Assembly: GCF_900207585.1 (NCBI RefSeq)
Contig: NZ_OAOP01000005.1
Location: 62,001-126,000, forward strand
Reading direction: 5' to 3'
Source: Bacillus oleivorans
GTDB lineage: Bacteria > Bacillota > Bacilli > Bacillales > JC228
Length of the DNA: 64,000 bases
Made by a program: the position numbers and the translations under genes. Positions 8,781 to 17,370 of the stretch are shown here, piece by piece. The notes beneath the pieces are model-generated. The model was not told the origin of the DNA, ran no database searches, and saw nothing but the letters and a program-made list of their open reading frames with translations. Position 1 is the first letter of the stretch. Every line of letters begins with the position of its first letter.

Positions 8781-9599
8781 GTGTCAATTATGTGGAAATG
8801 GGAATGTGACCATGATGCTAAAGGGGTTATAATCATTGTCCATGGAGCCTTTGAACATCATGGACGTTACAGATGGCTCGTTGAAATGTGGCGATCCAAT
8901 GGGTTTAACGTTTTAATGGGAGATCTGCCTGGACAAGGAATGACGAGCCGCTCTAATAGAGGTCATATTGATTCCTTTGATGAATATATAGAAGAAGTAG
9001 AAGGGTGGGTTCACGAAGCGGCCAAGTGGGAACTTCCTGTTTTTATCATGGGTCATAGTATGGGAGGTCTTGTCGTGATCAGGCTGCTTCAGGAAAAAAA
9101 ACTGCCTATACTGGCTGCTGCGATTCTATCTTCCCCGTGTCTTGGTCTTATTTGGCATCCATCTAAATTTTTAGAAACCCTCTCGCTGGGATTAAATATT
9201 TTTGCACCTAAATTAAAAGTTAACCCCCAGCTTGCAGTTGATTTTGCTACTAACAATATAGAAGTGCAAAATTCAGATGTGAACGATTCTCTATATATTC
9301 GGAAGGTTTCCGTCCGCTGGTACAGAGAATTAGTGCAAGCGATGAAGCAAGCCTTTGAAAATGTCAACAAAACGGCTGATATTCCCTTTTTAGTGATGCA
9401 GGGCGGAAATGATAAAATTGTAGATAAACTAGCTGTTCGCAGCTGGATAGACCGGGCAGCTTTGAAAGAAAAGCATTTTAAAGAATGGGAAAACTGTTAT
9501 CATGAAATATTTAGTGAATCTAAGCGAGAACTGGTATTTCAATATACAAAGGATTTCGTCGAGACTAGGTTAAGATCTTTGGGTTACTACATAGAGTGA
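8781..9599 (+). CDS. ytpA: Alpha/beta hydrolase, lysophospholipase-like
   Basis: 272 residues. The oxyanion region IIIVHGAFEHHGRY and nucleophile elbow GHSMGG (about residue 95) are typical of monoglyceride lipase/lysophospholipase hydrolases, with later VMQGGNDKIVD (Asp) and ENCYHEIF (His) completing the triad. In B. subtilis YtpA is a phospholipase reported to make the antibiotic lysophospholipid bacilysocin. The start is GTG 8781 behind a perfect AAGGAGG; ATG 8790 is possible. It is followed after a few bases by ytpB, so the two are probably co-transcribed, as in B. subtilis. Confidence 0.85.
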   Translation: MSIMWKWECDHDAKGVIIIVHGAFEHHGRYRWLVEMWRSNGFNVLMGDLPGQGMTSRSNRGHIDSFDEYIEEVEGWVHEAAKWELPVFIMGHSMGGLVVIRLLQEKKLPILAAAILSSPCLGLIWHPSKFLETLSLGLNIFAPKLKVNPQLAVDFATNNIEVQNSDVNDSLYIRKVSVRWYRELVQAMKQAFENVNKTADIPFLVMQGGNDKIVDKLAVRSWIDRAALKEKHFKEWENCYHEIFSESKRELVFQYTKDFVETRLRSLGYYIE

Positions 9600-9609
9600 G
9601 GTGATAGGC

Positions 9610-10692
9610 ATGGCTATACCAACAAAGCCGCTATCCTTAATGAGACAGGTTTTTATGAGAGTGTTTCCTATTGTAAGCGAAGAGCTTTCTTATTGGCATG
9701 AACGCGCTAAACAAATTCCTAATGACGAACTTCGCAAGCAGGCGATTGCCAGTATTGAAAATAAGACCTTTCATTGTCAAGGAGGCTCTATCTTATCTTT
9801 ATTGGCCGAAGCTGACTATAAAAAAATAATAAAATTCATTGTTGCTTATCAGACGATTAGTGATTATTTGGATAATCTTTGTGACAGAAGCACTTCACTC
9901 GATCCTGCTGATTTCGAACAGCTCCATTTATCGATGAAGCATTCCGTTACAGTGGGGGCTAGTTGTGAAAATTATTATTGTTACCGGGCCGATCAAAATG
10001 ATGGAGGATATTTAGAGGAATTAGTGCTTACCTGTCAAAGCATTTTAAAGCAATCTCCCTTTTATGGCGGGATTAAAGATTATCTGATAGAGCTCTGTCA
10101 ATATTATTGTGACTTACAGGTCCATAAGCATGTAACGATTGAAGAAAGAGAAGCAAGGCTCATCAATTGGTTTCAAAAGCATCAAACAAGCATTCCGGAA
10201 ATGGAGTGGTACGAGTTTTCGGCGTGCTCGGGTTCGACCCTTGGCATTTTTTGTCTAGTGTCTTATTCCTTTAGACAGGACTTTCCTGATATTCCGTTTG
10301 AACCTATAAAAACTGGTTATTTCCCTTATGTGCAGGGGTTACATATTTTATTAGACTATTTTATTGATCAAGAAGAGGATCAAACTGAAGGAGATTTAAA
10401 CTTTTGCTCCTATTACAGTGATAGTGACCATATGGCAGACCGTTTAGTTTTCTTTTTCAATCAGGCTGAAAAACACATTGAACAAATCCCTCATGCTGGC
10501 TTCCATAAGCTTATTAATCGAGGGTTGCTCGGGGTTTATCTATCTGATTTAAAGGTAGGCAAAAAAGATGATCGTCATAAAAAAGTGGTTAAGCAGCTTC
10601 TGAAATCAGGAGGTCCGACCGGTTATTTTTTTTATTGGAACCGGAAGGCATATGAAACGGTGAAAAAATGGAAGCCTGCGGTATCTCAATAA
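9610..10692 (+). CDS. ytpB: Tetraprenyl-beta-curcumene synthase (YtpB family)
   Basis: About 360 residues. Full-length similarity in style to B. subtilis YtpB, a large terpene synthase that cyclises heptaprenyl and tetraprenyl diphosphates to sesquarterpene precursors. The metal-binding DYLDNLCDR (about 85-93) is the Asp-rich motif region. ATG 9610 is chosen for the GAGGTGATA ribosome site before it. It lies directly after ytpA. No baruol/onoceroid-type squalene cyclase partner is present in this window. Confidence 0.88.
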   Translation: MAIPTKPLSLMRQVFMRVFPIVSEELSYWHERAKQIPNDELRKQAIASIENKTFHCQGGSILSLLAEADYKKIIKFIVAYQTISDYLDNLCDRSTSLDPADFEQLHLSMKHSVTVGASCENYYCYRADQNDGGYLEELVLTCQSILKQSPFYGGIKDYLIELCQYYCDLQVHKHVTIEEREARLINWFQKHQTSIPEMEWYEFSACSGSTLGIFCLVSYSFRQDFPDIPFEPIKTGYFPYVQGLHILLDYFIDQEEDQTEGDLNFCSYYSDSDHMADRLVFFFNQAEKHIEQIPHAGFHKLINRGLLGVYLSDLKVGKKDDRHKKVVKQLLKSGGPTGYFFYWNRKAYETVKKWKPAVSQ

Positions 10693-10743
10693 GGTATTTT
10701 GGATGGGGCTTTATGGAATTGCAAGTGACGGAGCTGATATAAT

Positions 10744-11751
10744 GTGAACTCAATTAAATTAAGTATTTTGGATCAATCCGCTATTTCGGAGGGACAATCT
10801 GCTACTGAGGCTTTAAGAAATACATTAGCGTTAGCGAAATGGGCGGATCAAGCTGGTTTTGAACGGTTTTGGGTGTCAGAGCATCATGACTCCGAATCTT
10901 TGGCAGGGTCTGCACCCGAAGTTCTTATTTCTCATTTGGCGAGTCATACTAGTGAAATTCGAGTTGGATCGGGCGGTGTCATGCTGACTCATTATAGCCC
11001 GTATAAGGTGGCTGAAAACTTTAAGCTTTTAGAGGCACTATTTCCGAAGCGAATTGATTTAGGGATTGGAAGGGCGCCAGGAGGAATGCCGCGGGCTTCC
11101 TATGCACTAGGCGACGGAAAACCGCGTAATGTAAACAAATATCCCATCCAAATTGATGAATTGAATATGTATCTTCACAATACTATTCCAGCTGACCATC
11201 CTTATTTCGGCTTAAAAGCGACCCCCGTTTCGGTTAGTGTCCCTAATGTATGGATGCTTGGTTCTAGTCCCTCGAGTGCTGCTCTTGCTGCAGAGAAAGG
11301 ATTACCATACTCTTTTGCCCTTTTTATCAACGGGGAAGGCGGGGAGTCATATATGAGAAACTATCGTCAACAATTTAGACCATCCCCTTATTTAAAAAGC
11401 CCTAAAACGATGGTGTCTGTATTTGCAGTTTGTGCGGATACAGATGAGAAAGCAAATTATTTAGCAGGAAGTATGGATTTAAACATGCTGCGAAGTACTC
11501 TGGGTATGCCTTCAAAAGGAATACCCCACCCTGAACAATTTTTAGAGTATCCATTAAACCCATTTGAAAAAAAGAGCGTCGACTATAACCGAAACCGAAT
11601 GATCGTCGGTTCACCTAAAACCGTTAAAGAGAAAATCCTCCGAATTGCAGAAGCTTATGAAACCGATGAAATCATGATTGCTGCGATTATGTATGATTTT
11701 AAAGACAAACTTCATTCCTATAAGCTGATTGCTCATGAGTTTGGGATGTGA
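10744..11751 (+). CDS. LLM-class flavin-dependent monooxygenase
   Basis: 335 residues of the bacterial-luciferase-like fold. The opening SILDQSAISEGQSATEALRNTLALAKWADQAGF and the FWVSEHHDSESLAGSAPEVLI segment are hallmarks of the single-subunit LLM group with a conserved SEHH motif. IGSGGVML and DLGIGRAPGG flank the flavin site. The substrate is unknown. The start is GTG 10744, since an ATG two bases upstream runs straight into TGA. A bidirectional terminator shared with ytqB follows. Confidence 0.85.
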   Translation: MNSIKLSILDQSAISEGQSATEALRNTLALAKWADQAGFERFWVSEHHDSESLAGSAPEVLISHLASHTSEIRVGSGGVMLTHYSPYKVAENFKLLEALFPKRIDLGIGRAPGGMPRASYALGDGKPRNVNKYPIQIDELNMYLHNTIPADHPYFGLKATPVSVSVPNVWMLGSSPSSAALAAEKGLPYSFALFINGEGGESYMRNYRQQFRPSPYLKSPKTMVSVFAVCADTDEKANYLAGSMDLNMLRSTLGMPSKGIPHPEQFLEYPLNPFEKKSVDYNRNRMIVGSPKTVKEKILRIAEAYETDEIMIAAIMYDFKDKLHSYKLIAHEFGM

Positions 11752-11774
11752 AATGATTAGGCAATTTTGTATTT

Positions 11775-11820
11775 AAAAAAGGCCAGCCTCATAATAATGA
11801 GACTAGCCTTTAGATTTTTT
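11775..11820. terminator. Bidirectional terminator between the LLM gene and ytqB
   Basis: AAAAAAGGCCAGCCTCAT pairs with ATGAGACTAGCCTTT, with A- and T-runs on the two sides. It serves both convergent genes and overlaps the ytqB stop. Confidence 0.75.
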
Positions 11821-12382
11821 CCAACGCAATAATAAACGGAGGATGGTTTACTTGGTTGATAAATTTGTATTGAAGTACGTGAACATAATGCTGATCAAGT
11901 TTTTCCGCGTATCGAATGATATAATCACGTTCCACGGCACCTTCGGGATGGCCAGGATAAATGACAAGCACAATTAACCCTTCGGATGGCATTACGGTTA
12001 GTAATTGTTCGAGAGCCTTAATGGTCGTTTGGGGTCTAGTAACGATCGTTTTATCCCCGCCTGGCAAATAGCCCAGGTTAAAGACCGCGGCTTTAATTTT
12101 TTTATGGTGAACAGGAGGTATGCAATCGAGCAGTTTTTCATGTCCTTGCTGAAATAAAAGGACTTGGTCAAGCATCTTGTGTTCTTCTAAGCGAAACTTA
12201 GCTGTGGCTATTGCTTCTTTTTGGATATCAAAACCATAAACTTTTCCGTGTTTCCCAACTAAACGGGCTAGAAATAGAGTGTCATGGCCATTTCCCACTG
12301 TTGCATCAACAACGATATCCCCTTCAGAAATGGTTTTTTCCAATAATCTCCGGGAAAAAGGAAGAATTCGTTCTAGCTTCAT
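11810..12382 (-). CDS. ytqB: Class I SAM-dependent methyltransferase (YtqB family)
   Basis: 190 residues. VVDATVGNGHDTLFLARLVG (about 25-44) is motif I of a Rossmann-fold methyltransferase, followed by VYGFDIQ. NLGYLPGGDK is the family's NxGYxPGGDK motif (putative rRNA methylase, YtqB). The natural substrate is not settled. It overlaps the end of ytqA by four bases (ATGA type), so the two are translationally coupled. Confidence 0.88.
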   Translation of the reverse strand: MKLERILPFSRRLLEKTISEGDIVVDATVGNGHDTLFLARLVGKHGKVYGFDIQKEAIATAKFRLEEHKMLDQVLLFQQGHEKLLDCIPPVHHKKIKAAVFNLGYLPGGDKTIVTRPQTTIKALEQLLTVMPSEGLIVLVIYPGHPEGAVERDYIIRYAEKLDQHYVHVLQYKFINQVNHPPFIIALEKI

Positions 12383-13344
12383 ACGATTCTCTCCTTTACT
12401 TCAGGTCGAAAAAACTTGCCTTGAAAGCTATTTCGACGCATTAATTCTCGGTCAATTTCGTTTAAAACCTCCCACTTATTAACACTCCACATCGGTCCGA
12501 TCATTAAATCAATTGGCCCGTCTCCAGTTACGCGGTGAATAATCATTTCAGGAGGTAAAATTTCTAATTGGTCACAGGTCAGCTTGACATAGTCCTCAAA
12601 TGATAAAAATTCAAGCATTCCTTTTTCGTATTGCTTGACCAGCGGTGTTCCTTTTAATAAATGCAACAAGTGAATTTTTATTCCTTGAACATCGAGCTTG
12701 GCTACTTCCCTTGCTGTCTCCATCATCATCTCATAGCTTTCCAGTGGCAAGCCATTGATGATATGGGAACAAACCCGTATGCCATGCTTTCTTAATTTTT
12801 CAACGCCTTTAACATAGCATGAATAGTCATGAGCACGATTAATTAAATCAGCTGTTTTTTGGTGCACAGTTTGCAGACCAAGCTCTACCCATAGATAGGT
12901 ACGATCGTTAAGTTCTGCTAAATACTGAACCACATCATCTGGCAAACAGTCCGGTCTGGTTGCAATCGATAGACCAACCACACCTTCTTGTTTTAAGACG
13001 GTTTCATACTTTTCCCGCAAAACCTCAACAGGTGCATGCGTGTTTGTAAAGGCTTGGAAGTACGCGATATACTTGCCGTCTTTCCACTTATGATGCATTT
13101 TAGCTTTAATTTTTTCAAACTGAGTATATAAATCTTCTGCCCGGTTCCCGGCAAAATCGCCAGAACCAGCTGCACTGCAAAATGTACATCCGCCATGGGC
13201 AACCGTTCCATCACGGTTCGGACAATCAAAACCGCCATCTAATGCAATTTTAAACACTTTATGACCAAAGTGATGTGTTAGATGGTAGTTCCAGGTATGA
13301 TATCTTTTATGATCACTCGCATAAGGAAATGGATTTTCTCGCAT
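12379..13344 (-). CDS. ytqA: Radical SAM protein, TIGR01212 family (YtqA)
   Basis: About 321 residues. The N-terminal CPNRDGTVAHGGCTFC holds the three iron-sulfur cysteines in the C-x7-C-x2-C-like spacing characteristic of the YtqA/YhcC subfamily rather than the usual CxxxCxxC. It is likely a tRNA or cofactor modifying enzyme; the role is not known to me. ATG 13344 is chosen because GAGGAGG sits 7 bases upstream. It is the first gene of the ytqA-ytqB pair. Confidence 0.9.
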   Translation of the reverse strand: MRENPFPYASDHKRYHTWNYHLTHHFGHKVFKIALDGGFDCPNRDGTVAHGGCTFCSAAGSGDFAGNRAEDLYTQFEKIKAKMHHKWKDGKYIAYFQAFTNTHAPVEVLREKYETVLKQEGVVGLSIATRPDCLPDDVVQYLAELNDRTYLWVELGLQTVHQKTADLINRAHDYSCYVKGVEKLRKHGIRVCSHIINGLPLESYEMMMETAREVAKLDVQGIKIHLLHLLKGTPLVKQYEKGMLEFLSFEDYVKLTCDQLEILPPEMIIHRVTGDGPIDLMIGPMWSVNKWEVLNEIDRELMRRNSFQGKFFRPEVKERIV

Positions 13345-13512
13345 GTTCATTCCTCCTCGATTCAACTCATTTTATCATGGACGGTCCATCCTTCCAATAA
13401 CTCTACCTATTGGTAATTTTTGAGTAGGCTACTTTAGTTCGCGGGCGTTCAAACTAAAAAAGGGGAGTTGTCCTTCCCAAACGAGTTCGGATATTTCGAG
13501 GAGGAAAAAGAA

Positions 13513-13776
13513 ATGGCAACTCGAAGTTCAATGGACGCCTTTTTACAGCGCTGTGAAGATACATTACGAAATGCTCAGGAACAATATTTAGCAGGGCAAA
13601 GGCAGGAGCACTATCATGACTTGGAGTATACTCAATCCTTACAGGGCTTAGAAGATGTGATAAGCGAGCTTCAAATCATGGCCCATAGTGCGAATGCCCA
13701 GCAAAGAGAGCAGTTATATCGAATGCGGCTTCAGATTGAACAGCTGCAAAATAAAATGATCCTACTTAATCACTAG
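13513..13776 (+). CDS. ytzC: YtzC family protein (DUF2524)
   Basis: An 87-residue charged protein, mostly predicted helix (heptad-like LQGLEDVISELQIM and LYRMRLQIEQLQNKM). It matches B. subtilis YtzC in size, composition and position next to ytqA. Function unknown. ATG 13513 follows GAGGAGG. Ten bases separate it from the next small gene. Confidence 0.8.
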   Translation: MATRSSMDAFLQRCEDTLRNAQEQYLAGQRQEHYHDLEYTQSLQGLEDVISELQIMAHSANAQQREQLYRMRLQIEQLQNKMILLNH

Positions 13777-13786
13777 GAGGAGAACG

Positions 13787-13933
13787 ATGAAAAAACGTTC
13801 AAAACAAAATAACCCAGAACAAAAAACAAACAATGGCGTTAATAATATGGAAGCAGAAATGGCACAAGACGATCAAGTGGTAAAAGCACTAAAACGTAAT
13901 GCGAAAAGAGGCCAGCCTGATTATTCAAAATAA
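13787..13933 (+). CDS. Small basic hydrophilic protein of unknown function
   Basis: A 48-residue frame starting MKKRSKQNNPEQK and ending KRGQPDYSK, behind a very good AGGAGG seven bases before the ATG and followed by a clear terminator. It is rich in Lys, Asn, Gln and Asp with no hydrophobic core. That composition recalls minor small spore proteins, but I recognise no family motif. The spacing to ytzC (10 bp) implies one transcript. Confidence 0.65.
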   Translation: MKKRSKQNNPEQKTNNGVNNMEAEMAQDDQVVKALKRNAKRGQPDYSK

Positions 13934-13936
13934 ATG

Positions 13937-13969
13937 AAAGCTGCTACCTTGGGGTAGTGGCTTTTGTTT
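13937..13969 (+). terminator. Terminator after the ytzC pair
   Basis: AAAGCTGCTACC pairs with GGTAGTGGCTTT with a four-base loop, followed by TGTTT. Confidence 0.75.
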
Positions 13970-13998
13970 ATAAAACCGGCAGTTTGTTCGATTATATT

Positions 13999-14237
13999 GG
14001 GGGTAGGGAATAGGGTACGAAGGACATTTTCCTAGTTTCTTGGTGAAAAAAGTCCTTAAGCCGGGTTCTTATGGACGAAAACCAAGGAGGGCGGTAGGAG
14101 AAAGTCTTTTAGCTGAGTTCTTAACGACAAAAAAGATGGCCGACGGGTACAGAAAGTCTCTAAGAGCGGTTCTTAAGGACGATAATGGTGGAATTTTGAG
14201 TGAGAAAGTACTTAAGAATAGCCCTCCAGAACGAAAA
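13999..14237. repeat. 52-bp-period hairpin array, locus A (about 5 units)
   Basis: Units begin at 14052, 14104, 14156 and 14208, exactly 52 bp apart, with a degenerate one about 52 bp earlier. Each holds a 25-nt imperfect inverted repeat of the form GTCCTTAAG...TTCTTAAGGAC and then a 27-bp purine-rich linker (AAGGAGGGCGGTAGGAGAAA-like). A 66-codon open frame runs through the array but simply follows the repeat and has no ribosome site, so I do not call a gene. It precedes the broken NERD gene. Confidence 0.75.
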
Positions 14238-14335
14238 TAAAGACAATTAGTATGTAATTGACTTTGTTGAAGGATTTTCCTAAAACTTATTTAATTTATT
14301 ATAGGGTGTTTCAAAAATACGAAAGGATGTGGAGT

Positions 14336-15249
14336 ATGCCTTATAAAGCCAGAACCGAATCAAATGAAATACAAATCTTGAGAGTTTTAAACTCCCGGAT
14401 GAGTTTGACTGAAAACGAAAGGCAGCACTATTTCAATCTGAAAAAAGGTTACGAAGGAGAGGTTATGTTTGATTTTTTAACAGAAAAACTTCAGTGTGAC
14501 TGTTTAATTCTCAACGATTTACTGCTCCAACAAAATAACACCACGTTCCAAATTGACTCCCTCATCATTACTTCAGAAACCATTTACGTTTTTGAGGTAA
14601 AAAATTTCGAAGGGGATTATTATTATGAGTCTGACCGGTTATACAGGAACCCCAACTCCGAAATTACGAATCCACTCACCCAATTGACTCGAAGTGAATC
14701 CTTATTGCGCCAATTACTCAAAAGCCTCGGATTTAACATCACGATTAAAGCTTCAGTAGTTTTTATTAACCCTGAATTCACCTTATACCAAGCCCCCCTC
14801 AACAAACCATTCATTTTCCCAACCCAGATTAACCGCTTTTTGAATAAGCTAAATTTAATTCCTTCAAAGTTAATTAAAAAACAACACATGATCCTACAAA
14901 CAAGTTAATTTCGCTGCATATTGAAAACTCACCCTTTAAGCTATTACCACCCTTTAATTATGACCAGCTTCGAAAGGGAATCACTTGTGGAAATTGCGCC
15001 TCCTTTTCGGTTTCTGTCGAGGGGAAGAGGAAGAACTGTGTTTGTCATGAATGTGGGTACGAAGAAACGGTTCTAGGTGCAGTCATGCGTGGTGTAGAAG
15101 AATTTAAGCTTCTATTTCCGGGGCAAAAAATTACGACTAATGTCATTCATGATTGGTGTAAAATAGTGGAGTCTAAAAAGAGGATAAGGAAGATCCTTAC
15201 AGATAAATTTAATTCAGTCGGGGGGCGCCGGTGGTCATTCTATGAATAA
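14336..15249 (+). pseudogene. NERD-domain protein with zinc-ribbon-like C-terminus, frameshifted
   Basis: The first part (14336-14908) reads a nuclease-related domain: GYEGEVMFDFLTEKL, then QIDSLIITSETIYVFEVKNFEGDYYYESDRLY, with the Asp and Glu-x-Lys pattern of the fold. It stops at 14906. The next frame, from 14902 to 15249, continues without a gap (KLISLHIENSPFKLLPPFNY...) and ends with CGNC...CHECGYEE, a Cys4 zinc-ribbon-like motif seen at the end of such proteins. One missing base near 14900 would restore a protein of about 304 residues. ATG 14336 is chosen for AAAGGA upstream. Sequencing error is possible. 52-bp arrays flank both sides. Confidence 0.8.
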
Positions 15250-15293
15250 ATCTGCTGCTTTAACAGCCTAATTAGGTATATTCCCCTATGGCG

Positions 15294-15680
15294 GTCCTTT
15301 ATAAATTTTATAAAGGACTTTTTTTAATCGGTTCCTGCGTCTGGTCTATAAGCTCCTTTCTAATGGACTTTTCTAAACCATATTACCTAGTTTGGTCTAT
15401 AAGAATCCATCTAAAGGACTTTTTTAATTTACGATTGTCCAGTTTGGTAGATAAGACCACATCTAAAAGACATTTTTAATACCCAGTTCCCCCGTTTGGT
15501 CTATTAGACCCTATCTAAACGACTTTACTAATCATTGCCACTCCAGTTTGGTCCATGACAATCGATCTAAAAGACTTTTTTAAGCCATGCTACCCGAATA
15601 TGGTTCATTAGACCCTATCTAAACGACTTTTCTTTTACCAACATCGCCAATTCAGTCCATAAGACCCCTATTTCAAGGAC
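15294..15680. repeat. 52-bp-period hairpin array, locus B (8 units)
   Basis: 25-nt GTCC/GTCT...GGAC/CGAC units begin at 15294, 15344, 15395, 15447, 15499, 15551, 15603 and 15655, with spacings of 50, 51, then five times 52. The first is a nearly perfect palindrome (GTCCTTTATAA with TTATAAAGGAC) and looks like a terminator for the NERD gene. The others keep GTC...GAC ends, a CTATCTAAA-type centre and a T-rich linker TTTTTTAA...CCAGTTTG. No gene is seen between 15250 and 15817. Confidence 0.75.
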
Positions 15681-15817
15681 TTTCTTCCATCTCTCTCACC
15701 CTCCCATTTTTAGAATAATTAAACTTTATTATTTAAGGGTTTTAACTATTGCTGGTGCTTTGAAAAACTCATACAATTATTTAGGTATTTGAAATTATGG
15801 GAGAGGGGCGGTTAAAG

Positions 15818-17014
15818 GTGCCTCGTTCAATTTGGCTTTTGGTAATTGGGATGGCGGTTAGTATTACGGGCAGTTCTTTTTTGTGGCCGTTAAACGCCAT
15901 TTATATACATGATCATTTAGGAAAAACGTTAACAGTTGCAGGGGTGGTCCTTCTCTTAAATCAGGCAGCTAGTGTGCTGGGGAATTTAGTAGGCGGCGCG
16001 ATTTTTGATAAGTTAGGCGGTTACCGCTCGATGCTGCTTGGGGTGAGCATTAGTTTGTTTGCTGCGGTTGGCTTATTTTTTTGGCATGGCTGGCCGCATT
16101 ATGTTTATTTATTGATTATTCTTGGGTTTGGTTCAGGTATTATTATTCCGGCCATGTATGCTATGGCAGGGTCGGTTTGGCCTGAGGGCGGAAGGAAGGC
16201 TTTTAACGCACTTTATGTTGCTCAGAATTTAGGAGTTGCGATTGGTTCGGCATTAGGCGGATTTGTGGCGGCGTATCGCTTTGATTATACTTTTATGGCC
16301 AATGCCTTATTGTTCATTATGTTCTTTTTGATCGCAGTTATTGGTTATCGAACGATTCAGGTTCAAACCGTTGATATTTCAACTTCGGTTATCAAAAATG
16401 CTGGGCCCGTAAAAAATTACACGAAGCTTACGGCCCTATTGATCCTTTGTTTCGGCTATATGCTTTGCTGGATCGGCTATGTGCAATGGCAGTCAACGAT
16501 TGCTACCTACACGCAGGATCTTTCAATCAGCTTGGAACAATATAGTCTTTTGTGGACAGTTAACGGTGCTTTAATTGTATTGGCCCAGCCACTGTTGGCA
16601 ATGGTAGTGAAGGTTTTAAAATCGATCAAGCTGCAGATTGTGGTTGGTATGATCATCTTTATTATCTCATTTTTAATGGTAGGGACGGCTGATGAATACG
16701 CAGGTTTCTTATCGGCTATGATTATATTAACGTTCGGTGAAATGTTAGTTTGGCCAGCTGTTCCGACGATTGCCCACAGCCTCGCACCGAAAGGGAGAGA
16801 AGGTTTCTATCAGGGAATTGTCAACAGTACGGCTACGTGCGGAAGAATGCTAGGACCATTATTTGGCGGAATTATGGTCGATCAATATGGCATGGAAGTT
16901 TTATTTATTGCCCTAGTAATCCTTTGTGTCATCGGTATTTTTACTACTTTACTGTATGACAGGAAACTGAAGAAAACAGAAGTTCAACACTCCAGTATGA
17001 GCGCAAATGTTTAA
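15818..17014 (+). CDS. MFS transporter (YttB-like)
   Basis: About 398 residues with twelve predicted membrane helices. The loop between helices 2 and 3 reads GGAIFDKLGGYRSMLLG, a version of the major facilitator GxxxDRxGRR motif, and the second half repeats the pattern (GGIMVDQYGMEVLF). It is likely a drug or metabolite efflux protein; B. subtilis yttB lies near leuS too. I chose GTG 15818, which has GAGAGGGGCGG upstream, over ATG 15797, which lacks a ribosome site. Substrate cannot be inferred. Confidence 0.82.
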   Translation: MPRSIWLLVIGMAVSITGSSFLWPLNAIYIHDHLGKTLTVAGVVLLLNQAASVLGNLVGGAIFDKLGGYRSMLLGVSISLFAAVGLFFWHGWPHYVYLLIILGFGSGIIIPAMYAMAGSVWPEGGRKAFNALYVAQNLGVAIGSALGGFVAAYRFDYTFMANALLFIMFFLIAVIGYRTIQVQTVDISTSVIKNAGPVKNYTKLTALLILCFGYMLCWIGYVQWQSTIATYTQDLSISLEQYSLLWTVNGALIVLAQPLLAMVVKVLKSIKLQIVVGMIIFIISFLMVGTADEYAGFLSAMIILTFGEMLVWPAVPTIAHSLAPKGREGFYQGIVNSTATCGRMLGPLFGGIMVDQYGMEVLFIALVILCVIGIFTTLLYDRKLKKTEVQHSSMSANV

Positions 17015-17040
17015 TTATGAAGCAAAACTGCAAGAAATAC

Positions 17041-17069
17041 TTGCAAATTTCGCTTCTTTTACATACAAT
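17041..17069 (+). promoter_or_regulatory. SigA-type promoter for leuS
   Basis: TTGCAA (17041-17046), a 17-bp spacer, TACAAT (17064-17069), directly upstream of the T-box leader. Confidence 0.7.
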
Positions 17070-17084
17070 AATAGACAAATTTAT

Positions 17085-17342
17085 AATAAGAAGCGTCGAT
17101 AAGGAGTAGTAGCTTTTGATAACCCGAATCAAGAGAGCTGACGGATGGTGCAAGTCAGCCGGGATTAAAGTGAACTCGCCTTGGAGCTATAGGTGTGAAA
17201 GACAAAAGTAATGCCTATCGTGAGTCTGCGTTAATGATCAATGAAGCGAGTGCTAAAAGTTTGATGAGCACTAACGTGGGTGGTACCGCGGGAGTATACA
17301 TACATCCTCTCGTCCCAATACTTGGGATGTGAGGATTTTTTT
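17085..17342 (+). ncRNA. T-box leader (tRNA-Leu sensing) for leuS
   Basis: The T-box sequence GTGGGTGGTACCGCGG lies at 17276-17291. A terminator follows: ATCCTC...TCCCA pairs with TGGGA...GAGGAT, then TTTTTT, ending at 17342. In stem I, GAACTCGCCTTGGAGC fits the usual GAA-specifier-xCC-TGGAGC layout, so the specifier is CTC (17175-17177), a leucine codon. Uncharged tRNA-Leu should pair with it and the T-box bulge and allow read-through into leuS. Confidence 0.93.
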
Positions 17343-17370
17343 ATTTAGAAATTAGAGTGGAGGAAAAGTC

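Noticed and set aside
14040-14240. A 66-codon open frame with VLKPGSYGRKPRR-like basic content
   Set aside because: It lies wholly inside the 52-bp array, its residues just mirror the repeat, and no ribosome site precedes it.
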